From Halarchaeum acidiphilum MH1-52-1 (GTDB lineage: Archaea; Halobacteriota; Halobacteria; Halobacteriales; Halobacteriaceae): a DNA stretch of 35,126 bases. This document shows, piece after piece, positions 23,944 through 32,669 of this stretch (position 1 is its first letter; each line of letters starts with the position of its first letter). The stretch spans positions 1-35,126 of the forward strand of contig NZ_BATA01000021.1 in assembly GCF_000474235.1 (NCBI RefSeq), given 5' to 3'. The translations under genes and the position numbers were made by a program. The notes under the pieces were generated by a model that was not told the DNA's origin, searched no databases, and was given only the letters and a program-made list of their open reading frames with translations.

Positions 23944-24230
23944 TGCTCCTCGGAAGGCGGCTGGCGTAATCGCGCTGGTGGTGCTGCTCGCGCTCGCTGG
24001 CTGTGCGGGTGCGACATCGATACCGTCAACGACATCAACTCCGTCCGGTACAGCTGCTTCAGCCGGTGTTTCAGGTGTTGATGCGGACGGCGATGGTGCA
24101 TACACTTGATTCGAGGTCACCGTCACTGCGGATACTTCCGGCTTGGATGGTCACTGGTTCAGTGTCTACATCAACGACACCTATGTCGGCCGGACAGAGG
24201 GATGCCGCAAGTCGGCTTGAAAAAGTGAGT
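23943..24230 (+). pseudogene. Lipoprotein gene remnant
   Basis: The ATG at 23943 overlaps the recombinase stop. In the frame one base away lies a lipoprotein signal: KAAGVIALVVLLALAGC, with an archaeal lipobox LAGC, then a Ser/Thr/Pro-rich linker, DADGDGAYT, an in-frame TGA, and FEVTVTADTSGLDGHWFSVY. Adding one C after ATGCTC would join the start to the signal sequence. The frame ends in a stop at about 24220, or at about 24229 if a further G is restored near 24199. It is a secreted lipid-anchored protein in origin; the small domain after the linker is not recognised. With at least two defects it is more likely decayed than intact. Confidence 0.5.
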
Positions 24231-24235
24231 GTAGC

Positions 24236-24604
24236 TTAGTTTTCGAGCTCGCCGTCGAGTTCGAGGAGGTGGCGAAGCGTCACGCCCTCGAGCTTGTACA
24301 GGAGGTCGGCGATTTCGCTCTCTTCGTTCAACTGGTAGCGCTTGCTGTGCCCGTCACCCGTGCTCCGGGCGAACTCGATCACGCCCAGCTCCTCAAGATC
24401 GTCGAGGTGCTGGTAGACCGTGCTGCGCGCGGTGTCTGCAAGTCGGGCGACGTCGCTAACCGAGAGGTCGCGCCCGCGCTCTTGGACGAATGCTTCGATG
24501 ATCTTCACGCGTGCTGGGCTGCTGAGCAGCGTGATAAGTGGGCTTCTGGCGTTTAGCTGCGACCCGCCGCCTTCGGTCTCGTGCACCGGTGTGGCCTCGG
24601 ACAT
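24236..24604 (-). CDS. Winged-helix transcriptional regulator (ArsR-like)
   Basis: This 122-aa protein has an ArsR/MarR-type winged helix: LITLLSSPARVKIIEAFVQE, then DLSVSDVARLADTARSTVYQHLDDLEELGVIEF with the recognition helix in ARSTVYQHLDDL, and a wing containing GHSKRYQLNEES. The C-terminal helix (EIADLLYKLEGVTLRHLLEL) likely dimerises. There are no cysteine clusters for metal sensing. It converges on the lipoprotein remnant and diverges from the small gene at 24725, whose promoter region it could control. Confidence 0.8.
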   Translation of the reverse strand: MSEATPVHETEGGGSQLNARSPLITLLSSPARVKIIEAFVQERGRDLSVSDVARLADTARSTVYQHLDDLEELGVIEFARSTGDGHSKRYQLNEESEIADLLYKLEGVTLRHLLELDGELEN

Positions 24605-24724
24605 ATCTCAGTGAACGAGATGCGAGGCTAAAAACGTTGTGCAGAAACAACGAACCCGTTCGACACAGTAAACACGTTTAAGTAATAATCGCTCGTGATT
24701 ACATACGCCGGTGAATCTATCTAA

Positions 24725-25009
24725 ATGGACGACTCTGAAATAAAATGCCGTGTCGTCGAGAAGCTTCTCCGAAACCGAGTCTTTGGCGACCACAAGTGGT
24801 CAATCGACCGTGCGGTAGACCACGCCCTTCCCAGTCATGCCGAGGGCCGCGGCCGCCAACTCATCAAGGACGAAATGATTCCGCAAAACGAAGCCTCCAT
24901 CGAAGCCTATGGCGGCGGCGCACGCGAGAACGTCCGCCTTGGCGACGTTGACACTGCCATCCAATTCCTCAAGGACAACGGTGGCAACATCCCCTTCGGC
25001 TTCGACTAG
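24725..25009 (+). CDS. Conserved small haloarchaeal protein of unknown function
   Basis: This 94-aa protein begins MDDSEIKCRVVEKLLRNRVF and continues HKWSIDRAVDHALPSHAEGR and DVDTAIQFLKDNGGNIPFGF. A TTACATAC element 26 bases upstream (24699-24706) supports the start. Its character is soluble, helical and slightly acidic, with no metal, nucleotide or membrane motifs. It lies divergently from the winged-helix regulator, so the two may be a regulator-target pair. The family resembles small haloarchaeal proteins seen in accessory regions, but I cannot name it. Confidence 0.6.
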   Translation: MDDSEIKCRVVEKLLRNRVFGDHKWSIDRAVDHALPSHAEGRGRQLIKDEMIPQNEASIEAYGGGARENVRLGDVDTAIQFLKDNGGNIPFGFD

Positions 25010-25538
25010 CGGTCACCGCGACCGTAGACCGAAGCTCAACACGAGCAACTCTACCGTCTCCTTGGCACCGCTATACCGGCTGGCGATGTAGTTCTTCTTG
25101 CCGGCCTTTGAGAGCATCATAAGCCCCTCAACGTCATTGACCTGCGGCGGGAGATCCTAGCTGGAGACGATCGCGTCGCCCTCAAGCCCACCTCGAAGGA
25201 CTGACCCGTGATCCCGACCGCCGACGCGACGAGTAAGCACCGCGCCGTCCGGCAGACACTTGCTGACCGGGAATTCAACGACGAGGAAATTGAGACAACC
25301 CGCGCATCGCACACCGAAGCCAACACCTCCGACTTCTCCGAGGACGTCGCCGAAAGCATCGAGCTCATCTGAAACCCAATCTCTCAACTCGACGTCTGTC
25401 CGCAACTATCAACGCTCAGCGGATCGAGTTCATCTGAAACGGTGCCCGGATCGGGGCACATAGACTCCGCTACCGGCGCTTGGCACATAGTGTTTCCGTC
25501 GACCCGCGATCCGCCCTGCGACCCGGGGGGTCGATGGC
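25010..25538. other. Decayed or unrecognised region with short open stretches
   Basis: This 529-base stretch has no firm gene. A minus-strand piece (about 25150 to 25013) reads EGLMMLSKAGKKNYIASRYS and ends FGLRSR. The plus strand reads LYRLLGTAIPAGDVVLLAGL with a stop just after. A 55-codon plus frame from GTG 25208 to 25375 gives KHRAVRQTLADREFNDEEIE and EDVAESIELI. Each looks protein-like yet all are short and broken, so they may be gene remnants. A small hairpin GTGCCC-GGATCG-GGGCAC lies at 25442-25459, just where base composition rises sharply. Confidence 0.4.
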
Positions 25539-26291
25539 TCAGACGTCGCGGTGGACGATCTCCATTGGGGCGTCGCGCTCGGGGTCGCGCGGCGGGTCTG
25601 TGGGGAGCGTCTCAAGCGTCCCGCGGTCGGTTCACCCGGTGACCGCGAGGCCCATTGCGTCGAGGAGATCGTCGCAGTTGCCCGCGCGGAAGCGGCGACC
25701 GTGCGCGGGCGGGTCGTCGATGCGCTCGGCGACGAGGCGCTCGTAGGCCTCGCGAGCGTCGCCGTGCCGGTCAAGGACGTCGAGGCGCGCTTCGACGTCC
25801 TCGTCGTCGGTCTTCGCGGGCGCGATCGGACCGTCGCCGAGGCCGGCGAAGCAGACCTCCGGGTGGGCCTCGCGGACGACCCCGTGGGCGTCGGGGTGCT
25901 CGGCGAGGAGGACGTCGGCGTCGCGGACCTGCGGGAGGACGTTCCACGTCTGCGTGGTGAGCGAGCCGTCGGTCCGGGCCTCGACGCGGCGCTTCGCCGC
26001 GGCGTAGGTCGGCGCGTTGAGCGCGGCGTGCGGGGGCGCGAGGAAGACGCGGCGGCGCTGGCTCCCGAGGACCTCGCGGGCGCGGACGTCGCAGGCGCGC
26101 CGGCCGCGTTCGGGGAGACCGATCGGGATATCGACGAGGACGGACGCGGCGCCGCGGTGGGCGTGCCAGACGGGGAGGAGCGAGGGATGGAGGCGGGCGT
26201 CCCAACCGTCCGCGTCGCGGACGGCGGTGACCCAGCCGTTCGAGCCCCAGTCGACGCCGACGGCCACGGCGGTGTTGGGTGCGGCGGTCAT
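25539..26291 (-). CDS. DUF429 protein (predicted RNase H-fold nuclease-like), with in-frame stop
   Basis: The product from ATG 26291 begins MTAAPNTAVAVGVDWGSNGW, the DUF429 opening with the first acidic residue of an RNase H-like fold. It contains LVDIPIGLPERGRRACDVRA, VFLAPPHAALNAPTY and GNCDDLLDAMGLAVTG. A TGA follows at 25632-25634, but the same frame continues to 25539 with TLETLPTDPPRDPERDAP and MEIVHRDV, the usual C-terminal pattern of the family as I know it. The TGA therefore looks like a nonsense change within the gene, for example from CGA. Biological function is unknown. It is divergent from bat with an 87-base gap. Confidence 0.75.
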
Positions 26292-26378
26292 ACGCCCGGT
26301 AACGCCGCGGAGCGCCAAGAGCCTGCAGGGCGAGCGCATCGCTCTTACGTCTGCGCGTTCGACGTTCGGGCGTCGAGC

Positions 26379-27982
26379 ATGGCATCCCGACACGGGACGG
26401 ACGACGGAGAGGCGCTCTCGGACGCGCTGAAGGAGCGGGCGATGGATGAGGCGCCGGTGGGGATCACAATGACGGACCCGACGCGACCGGACAACCCCCT
26501 CGTCTACGTCAACGACGCCTTCGAGCGCATCACGGGCTACGAGCGCGAGGGGATCCTCGGGCGGAACTGCCGGTTCCTCCAGGGACCCGAGACGGCGACG
26601 GAGCGGGTGGACGTCCTCCGGCGAGCGGTCGAGACGGGCGAGTCGGCGGTCGTCGAACTCCGGAACTACCGAGCGGACGGCGAGGTGTTCTGGAACGAGG
26701 TGAAGGTCGCGCCGATCCGTGACGACGCGGGCGACGTGCGCTACTTCGTTGGCTTCCAGCGCGACGTCACGGAGCGCAAGCGCTCGGAGCTCGCGGTCCG
26801 GCGCGAGCGCGCGAACCTCGATCACCTCCTTAATCGGGTGGACGGTCTCCTGAGCGACGTCACGGAAGCGGTTGTCAGCGCGGAGAGCCGGGAGGCCATC
26901 GAGCGGCAGGTCTGCGAGCGCCTCGCAGCCGCCGAGACGTACGCGTTCGCGTGGCTCGGCGCGGCCGACCTCGTGGACGGAGTCGTCCGGCCGCGCGCGC
27001 GGGCCGGCGGGTCGGTCGACGCGGACGCCTCACCGTCCCCCACGACGTGGACGACCACCCGGTCGTCCGGGCGCTTGACTCGGGAGCGGTTGCGGTCGGC
27101 GACGGCGGGGCGGGTGTCCCGGCGGAACTCGCGGATGCCGCCGGCGGGGTCGCGGCGGTCCCGCTGCGCTACCGCGGGACGACGTACGGGGTGCTGACGG
27201 TGTGCGCGGCGGAGACCGGCGCGCTGAATGAGCGCGAGACGACGGTGCTCGAGTCGCTCGGCCGGACGGTGGCGACGGCGCTGAACGCCCACGAGTCGCG
27301 GCGGCTCGCGGCGGCCGATCAGGTTGTCTCGCTCGCCTTCGACGTCCGGGACCGATCGCTGTTCGCCGTCGACCTCGCGACGCGCGTCGACGGATCGCTG
27401 GACTACCGCGGAGAGGTGTACCGCGGGGAGACGCCGGTGCTCTTCTTCACCGCCGACGGGAGCGCGGGCGCCGAGCGCGTCCTCGCGGCCGCGGACGCGT
27501 CGCCGGCGGTCGCGGACGCGGCCGTGGTCGGCGACGCGGACGAGGCCGCGCTGTTCGAGTTCCACCTCCCGCCGTCGTCGTTCCCAGCCGACCTCGCGGC
27601 GCGCGGGGTGCGGATCCAGGGGATCGACGCCGCCGACGGCGCGGCTCGCGTCGAACTCGAACTCCCCGCGGGCGTCGACGCCCGCGCCGCCGTCGAGCGT
27701 GTCCGCGAGCGCTACGACGGCGTCGAACTCGTGCGCTACCGCGAGGACGAGCGGCCGCCGACGACGGCGCGCGACTTCGCCGCGACGATTGAGGAGCGCC
27801 TTACCGACCGGCAGCGCGCGGCGCTCCAGCGGGCGTACCTCTCGGGCTACTACAATTCGACGCGCATGGCGACGGGCGACGAACTCGCGGCGGCGATGGG
27901 CGTCTCGCGCGCCACCTTCCACCAGCACCTCCGCGCTGCGGAGCGCAAGGTGTTCGCCGCCTTCTTCGATCGGCATACCTGA
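26379..27982 (+). CDS. bat: Bat-type regulator (PAS-GAF-HTH_10), interrupted by a one-base frameshift
   Basis: This resembles the bacterioopsin activator family. A PAS domain (about residues 15-130) has NPLVYVNDAFERITGYEREG and the LOV-like GRNCRFLQGP, with a conserved Cys that could bind flavin. A GAF-like domain follows (GVLTVCAAETGALNERETTV). The C-terminal HTH_10 region contains RQRAALQRAYLSGYYNSTRM and MGVSRATFHQHLRAAERKVF. Frames change at about 27028. Adding one C to GACGCCTCACC gives DALTVPHDVDDHPV and a single 534-aa protein. Bat proteins sense oxygen or light and activate bacteriorhodopsin and carotenoid genes, and phytoene synthase follows 102 bases downstream. The exact target is inferred, and other Bat paralogues regulate different genes. 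Confidence 0.85.
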
Positions 27983-27997
27983 CTAGTCAGGTATGCC
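27972..27997. promoter_or_regulatory. Perfect 26-base palindrome between bat and crtB
   Basis: The 13-base half GGCATACCTGACT (27972-27984) is followed directly by its exact reverse complement (27985-27997) with no loop. It overlaps the last codons and stop of bat and precedes crtB by 87 bases. A perfect dyad without a spacer fits a dimeric regulator site better than a hairpin terminator. Terminator action remains possible, though no T-run follows. Confidence 0.75.
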
Positions 27998-28084
27998 TCC
28001 TTTGTCGGCCCGCGAGCTATCTATGGTCGAGAGCCACCGACCGGCCGGTCGCGACCGGGCGCCCGTGTGGGTCAACTGTCACCA

Positions 28085-29107
28085 ATGATCCCCTCTGACG
28101 ACGTCGCCACGAGCAAGGCGATACAGCAGCGGACCGGCAAGACCTTCGCCGTCGCCACCCGCGTCCTCCCCAAGCGGGCCCGGCGGGCGACCTACGTCCT
28201 CTACGCGTTCTTCCGCGTCGCAGACGAGGTCGTCGACGACCCGCAGGGGGCGACGCCTACCGAGCAGCGCCGCGACCTCGCGCGCCTCCGCGCGGCCGCG
28301 CTCGGCAAGGCGGAGACGGACGACCCCGTGCTCCGCGCCTTCCGCGATCTCGTCGTCTCGTACGACATTTCCGAGTCGGAGATCGAAACGTTCCTTGACG
28401 CGATGGAAATGGACGTCGACACGCGACGCTACGACACCCACGAGGAGCTGGAGACCTACCTCCGCGGGTCGGCCGTCGCTGTCGGGAACATGATGCTCGC
28501 CGTGATGATGGAGACGTACGACATGGACGCGGAGACGGTCGATCGCGCTCGCCCGCACGCGAAGGCGCTCGGCGAGGCCTTCCAGCTCACGAACTTCCTG
28601 CGCGACGTCCGGGAGGACGTCAGGGACTACGATCGCATCTACCTCCCGCGAGCCACGCTGGAGCGCCATGGCGTCACCGAGGCGGAGATCCGCGCGTGCA
28701 CCTTCTCGGAGCGCTTCGCCGCGGCGATGCGCGCGGAGCTCCGGCGCACTGAGCGGCTGTACCGCGAGGGGGTCGCGGGCATCCGCTACCTCCCGGAGCC
28801 GTGTCGCTTCGGAGTGCTGTGCGCCGCGGTGCTGTACGCCGACCACCACCGCCTCGTCCGCGAGCGCGGCTACGACACGCTCACCGCGCGCCCGACGCTG
28901 TCGACGCCGCGGCGCCTTTCGCTCACCGCGCGGACTTGGTACCACTGGAAGCGGATGGGCGACCCGCTGACGGCGTTCCACGCCGCGAGCGACGTGCCGG
29001 CGGTCAAGGGCGACCGGACGGAGCGCGCGCGGCGCGGCGACGGGGTGCGGACCCGGGCGCGCTCGGTCGCGGCCTCCCTCTCCTCCCTGCTGGGGGTGGG
29101 AGAGTGA
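28085..29107 (+). CDS. crtB: Phytoene synthase
   Basis: CrtB joins two geranylgeranyl diphosphates to phytoene, the first committed carotenoid step. The 340-aa protein has the Asp-rich substrate motifs FFRVADEVVDD and NFLRDVREDVRDYDRIYLP, the latter within the family signature segment from GEAFQLTNFLRDV. MIPSDDVATSKAIQQRTGKTF from ATG 28085 matches typical haloarchaeal starts better than the upstream frame from 28067. The stop overlaps the GTG of the desaturase gene, so the carotenoid genes are translationally coupled. The Bat gene and a palindromic site lie directly upstream. Confidence 0.95.
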   Translation: MIPSDDVATSKAIQQRTGKTFAVATRVLPKRARRATYVLYAFFRVADEVVDDPQGATPTEQRRDLARLRAAALGKAETDDPVLRAFRDLVVSYDISESEIETFLDAMEMDVDTRRYDTHEELETYLRGSAVAVGNMMLAVMMETYDMDAETVDRARPHAKALGEAFQLTNFLRDVREDVRDYDRIYLPRATLERHGVTEAEIRACTFSERFAAAMRAELRRTERLYREGVAGIRYLPEPCRFGVLCAAVLYADHHRLVRERGYDTLTARPTLSTPRRLSLTARTWYHWKRMGDPLTAFHAASDVPAVKGDRTERARRGDGVRTRARSVAASLSSLLGVGE

Positions 29108-30599
29108 CGCGGTCGGTCACGGTCGTCAGCGGGGGCTTCGGCGGCCTTTCGACGGCGTGCTACCTCGCCGACGCCGGCTGGGACGTGACGGTCGTCGAGA
29201 AGAACCGACGGCTCGGCGGGCGCGCGAGCGTCCTCGAACGCGATGGCTTCCGCTTCGATATGGGACCGTCGTGGTACCTGATGCCCGATGTCTTCGAGCG
29301 CTTCTTCGGCTACTTCGGGAGCGAGCCGACGGACTACTACGATCTCACGCACCTCGACCCGCACTACCGGGTGTTCTTCAAGGGGGAGGGCGACGGCGCC
29401 GACCGCGTCGACCTCGACGGCGACGTCGAGCGGACGAAGGCGCTCTTCGAGTCGTACGAGGACGGCGCGGGCGAGGCCTTCGAGCGCTACCTTGCGACGT
29501 CCGAGGAGACCTACGAGGTGGGGATGGAGCACTTCGTCTACACGGACCGGCCGAACTTCCGGGACTACGTGGACTGGGACGTGATCCGGAACGCCCGCGG
29601 GCTCGGCCTCCTTGGGACGATGGACGAGCACGTCGCGGACTACTTCGAGCATCCCCGGCTCCGCCAGCTCGTCCAGTACACGCTCGTCTTCCTCGGCGGG
29701 TCGCCGTCGAACACGCCCGCGCTCTACAACCTCATGAGCCACGTCGACTTCAACCTCGGCGTCCACTACCCCGATGGCGGCATCGCGGCCGTCGTCAACG
29801 CCCTCGTCGCCCTCGGGGAGGACCTCGGCGTCACCTACCGGACGGGCGCCCCCGTCGCGGCGATCCGGGGCGAGCGCGGCGAGATGCGCGCCGAACTCGC
29901 GAACGGCGAGATCCTGCGCACGGACGCCGTCGTCTCGGACGCCGACTACGCGCACACGGAGCGTGAACTCCTCGACGCCGACGACCGCCAGTACGACGCC
30001 GACTACTGGGAGTCCCGAACGTACGCGCCCTCCGCGTACCTGCTCTACCTCGCGTCGAGGGCGATCTCGACCCCCTCGCCCACCACACGCTCGTCCTCCC
30101 GGACGGCTGGGACGAGCACTTCGACGCGATCTTCGACGACCCAGCGTGGCCCGACGACCCCGCCTACTACCTCTGCGCGCCCTCAGAGACGGACGACGCC
30201 GTCGCGCCCGACGGCCACAGCGCCCTGTTCGCGCTCGTCCCCATCGCGCCCGGGTTGGACGACGGCGACGCGATCCGCGCCGAGTACCGCGACTTGCTCC
30301 TCGACGATGTCGGGACCCACACCGGCCTCGACCTCCGCGAGCGGATCGTCGTCGAGGAGGACTTCTGCGTCTCCGACTTCGCCGCCAGGTACAACGCCGC
30401 TGAGGGGAGCGCGCTCGGCTTCGCCCACACCCTCCGGCAGACCGGACCGCTGCGCCCCGACCACCGATCCTCGGCGCTCGACGGCCTCTACTTCACCGGC
30501 GGGTACACCCGGCCCGGCATCGGCGTCCCAATGTGCCTCATCAGCGGCGAGCACGCCGCGAACGCCGTCTTGGAGGATTTCGCGCGCGTCGACGCATGA
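29104..30599 (+). CDS. CrtI/CrtD-family carotenoid desaturase, interrupted by a one-base frameshift
   Basis: The GTG at 29104 overlaps the crtB stop. The protein begins with a dinucleotide fold, VTVVSGGFGGLSTACYLADA, where the usual first Gly of GxGxxG is Ser. RLGGRASVLERDGFRFDMGP follows, with later LGGSPSNTPALYNLMSHVDF. The frame changes near 30052. Adding a G to CTCGCGTC gives LYLGVEGDLDPL, and the C-terminal FAD segment GLYFTGGYTRPGIGVPMCLI is in the next frame. The whole is about 498 aa. Its position before lyeJ and cruF suggests the 3,4-desaturase CrtD of bacterioruberin synthesis, but a phytoene desaturase CrtI role cannot be excluded from sequence. The stop overlaps the lyeJ ATG. Confidence 0.85.
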
Positions 30600-31423
30600 G
30601 CAGGCTCGCCCGCGCGCTCCGGCGCTCGCGCCCGCGCTTCTGGCTCTACCTCGCCGGCCCGGCGCTCGTCGGCGTCGCCTACGCCGCCGACGGAGTCGGG
30701 GACCTGCTCTCGCTCCCGGTCCTCGCCCTCGTCGCCTACTTCCTCGTCCCCGCGAACGTCTACCTCTACGGCGTCAACGACGTCTACGACGCCAAGGCGG
30801 ACGCGGAGAATCCGAAGAAATCGGAGCGGGAAGTGCGCTATCGCGGCGAGCGCGGCGTCGTCGCGCTGGTCGCGCTCTCGGGCCTCCTCGGCCTCGCGCT
30901 CGCCGCGTGGCTCCCCGGGGCCGCCCCGTGGATCCTCGGCTTCCTCGTCCTCGGGTGGGCGTACAGCGCCCCGCCGCGCCTGAAGACGAAGCCGCCGCTC
31001 GACTCGCTCTCGAACGGCCTCTACGTCCTCCCGGGCGTCGCGGCGTACGCCGCGGTCGCGGGGTCGCTCCCGCCGCTCCTCGCCGTCCTCGGGGGCTGGG
31101 TGTGGACGATGGCGATGCACACGTTCTCCGCGATCCCGGACGTCGAACCCGACCGGCGCGCGGGCCTGCGCACCACCGCGACGGTCCTCGGCGCGCGCCG
31201 CGCGCTGGCCTACTGCGGGGCGTGCTGGCTCCTCGCCGCGGGCGCCTTCGCGCTCCTCGATCCCCGTGCGGGCCTGCTGTTCGCGCTCTACCCCGCCCTC
31301 GCGCTCGCGCTCGACCTGCGGGGCGTCGACCTCTCGCGGGCCTACTGGTGGTTCCCCGCGCTCAACACCGCCGTTGGCGCGGTCTTCACCTGTGCCGGTC
31401 TCTGGGGGGTCCTACGTGGCTGA
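30596..31423 (+). CDS. lyeJ: UbiA-family prenyltransferase, lycopene elongase
   Basis: LyeJ adds C5 units to lycopene on the way to C50 bacterioruberin. The 275-aa membrane protein has the first Asp-rich prenyl-diphosphate motif NDVYDAKAD (about residues 60-68) and a second, IPDVEPDRRAG (about 180-190), with seven to nine hydrophobic segments. ATG 30596 overlaps the desaturase stop (ATGA), and its end overlaps the cruF GTG. The family call is firm. The lycopene elongase assignment rests on the crtB-desaturase-cruF neighbourhood, which is the standard haloarchaeal bacterioruberin cluster. Confidence 0.9.
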   Translation: MSRLARALRRSRPRFWLYLAGPALVGVAYAADGVGDLLSLPVLALVAYFLVPANVYLYGVNDVYDAKADAENPKKSEREVRYRGERGVVALVALSGLLGLALAAWLPGAAPWILGFLVLGWAYSAPPRLKTKPPLDSLSNGLYVLPGVAAYAAVAGSLPPLLAVLGGWVWTMAMHTFSAIPDVEPDRRAGLRTTATVLGARRALAYCGACWLLAAGAFALLDPRAGLLFALYPALALALDLRGVDLSRAYWWFPALNTAVGAVFTCAGLWGVLRG

Positions 31424-32267
31424 CGCTCGCCGCACCGCCGCGCAGGCGCGCCTTGAGACCGTCGTCGCTGAGAACCGCTTCGGCATCGCGGTGCTGGCGC
31501 CGCTGATTGGCGCGGCCTCGCTCCTTGCCGGGGCGCGCGGTTTCCTCCCCGCGTGGCTCGCGTTCAGCCCCGCGCTCCTCGTCTTCGGGACCGCGATGCT
31601 CCGCTTCCCGCTCGCCGCCGCGATCGCCCCCGAACTCGATCGGCGCGCGCTCGCGGTGCTCGCCGCGCTCTGCGGCTACACGTACCTGATCGAGCACGTC
31701 GGCGTGACGACCGGGTGGCCCTACGGCGCGTTCAGCTACGGCGTCGAACTCGGGCCGATGGTCGCGGGCGTGCCGCTCGCGCTCCCGCTGTTCTTCCTCC
31801 CGCTCGTCCTGAACGCCTACTTCCTCGCGCTGGCGCTCCTTGGCGAGCGGGCGCGCGCCCCTCACCTGCGCCTCCCCGCCGCCGTCGGCCTCGTCCTCCT
31901 CGTCGACTGCGTGCTCGACCCGGGCGCCGTCGCGCTCGGCTTCTGGTCGTACGCCGACGGCGGTCTCTACTACGGCATCCCGCTCTCGAACTACCTCGGG
32001 TGGGCGCTCTCGGGGAGCGTCGCGGTCGTCGCCCTCGACGTCACCTTCGACCACCGGGCGCTGCGCGCACGCCTCGACGCCTGCTCGTTTGCCCTCGACG
32101 ACCTCGTGAGCTTCGTCGTCCTCTGGGGGCTGGTGAACCTCGCGTACGCAAACTGGGTGCCCGTGCTCTGCACCGCCGCGCTCGTCTGTGGCCTCCTCGC
32201 CACCGACCGCTTCGACCTCGCGCTCGCCCGCGGCGACGGCGAGGGCGGCGTGCGCGAGTGGGGGTGA
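31416..32267 (+). CDS. cruF: Bisanhydrobacterioruberin hydratase CruF
   Basis: CruF hydrates the C50 carotenoid ends in the last step to bacterioruberin. The 283-aa polytopic membrane protein has family-like segments YLIEHVGVTTGWPYGAFSYG and VLDPGAVALGFWSYADGGLY, with YYGIPLSNYLGWALSG after them. The start is a GTG at 31416 overlapping the lyeJ stop by eight bases, which fits tight operon coupling. The long frame from 31266 is within lyeJ. It is the last gene of the carotenoid operon. Four bases after its stop comes the stop of a convergent usp remnant. Confidence 0.9.
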   Translation: MADARRTAAQARLETVVAENRFGIAVLAPLIGAASLLAGARGFLPAWLAFSPALLVFGTAMLRFPLAAAIAPELDRRALAVLAALCGYTYLIEHVGVTTGWPYGAFSYGVELGPMVAGVPLALPLFFLPLVLNAYFLALALLGERARAPHLRLPAAVGLVLLVDCVLDPGAVALGFWSYADGGLYYGIPLSNYLGWALSGSVAVVALDVTFDHRALRARLDACSFALDDLVSFVVLWGLVNLAYANWVPVLCTAALVCGLLATDRFDLALARGDGEGGVREWG

Positions 32268-32271
32268 CGGG

Positions 32272-32669
32272 CTACTCGTCGACGTCGGTCTTCACGACGA
32301 CCGCCAGGCGCGCCGTCAGGCGGAGCACCTGATCGGTGACGTTCCCGAGGAGCGCGCGGTACTCCTCGGAGCGATGCCGCGTCCCGAGGACGAGTAGGTC
32401 GGCGTCCACCTCCTCCGCGTAGGTGACGACCGTCTCCGCGGGGTCGCCACGCCGGAGTTTGCCGGTGACGTCGACGCTCGCACCGCCTCGCCCGCCTCCT
32501 TGAGGCCGTGCTTCGGGCCCTCGGCCTCGTCGACGCACTCGTCGCCGCTGTACGCCTCGTACACCGATTCGTCCACGACGTAGAGAGCGCGTAGCTCGCC
32601 GCCGTGCGCGGCCGCGAGTTCAACGGCGCGCTCCTCAGTCGCCTGCGCGAGTCGGTCGGCGACGAGACG
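32272..32669 (-). pseudogene. Truncated UspA-domain gene with frameshift
   Basis: Read from 32669 downwards the frame gives RLAQATEERAVELAAAHGG, then LYVVDESVYEAYSGDEC and HGLKEAGEA. After a shift near 32490 it continues GASVDVTGKLRRGDPAETVV, LGTRHRSEEYRALLGNVTDQ and VVVKTDVDE. The last part is the ATP-loop region of a universal stress protein. Adding one G near 32490 joins the two frames. The first strand with the nucleotide-binding Asp is missing because the 5' end abuts a hemE fragment running in the opposite direction. It is therefore a real truncation, not only a sequencing slip. Confidence 0.7.

Noticed and set aside
25632-26825. A 397-codon minus frame including the DUF429 gene
   Set aside because: The first 178 codons are antisense to the bat PAS domain; the DUF429 core starts at the ATG at 26291 next to VAVGVDWGSNG.
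26822-27976. A 384-codon minus frame opposite bat
   Set aside because: Arg-rich antisense product, while the plus strand carries recognisable GAF and HTH_10 segments.
28801-31506. A 901-codon plus frame across crtB, the desaturase and lyeJ
   Set aside because: Only the part from 29104 to about 30050 encodes desaturase sequence; the rest is Arg/Pro-rich shadow of neighbouring genes.
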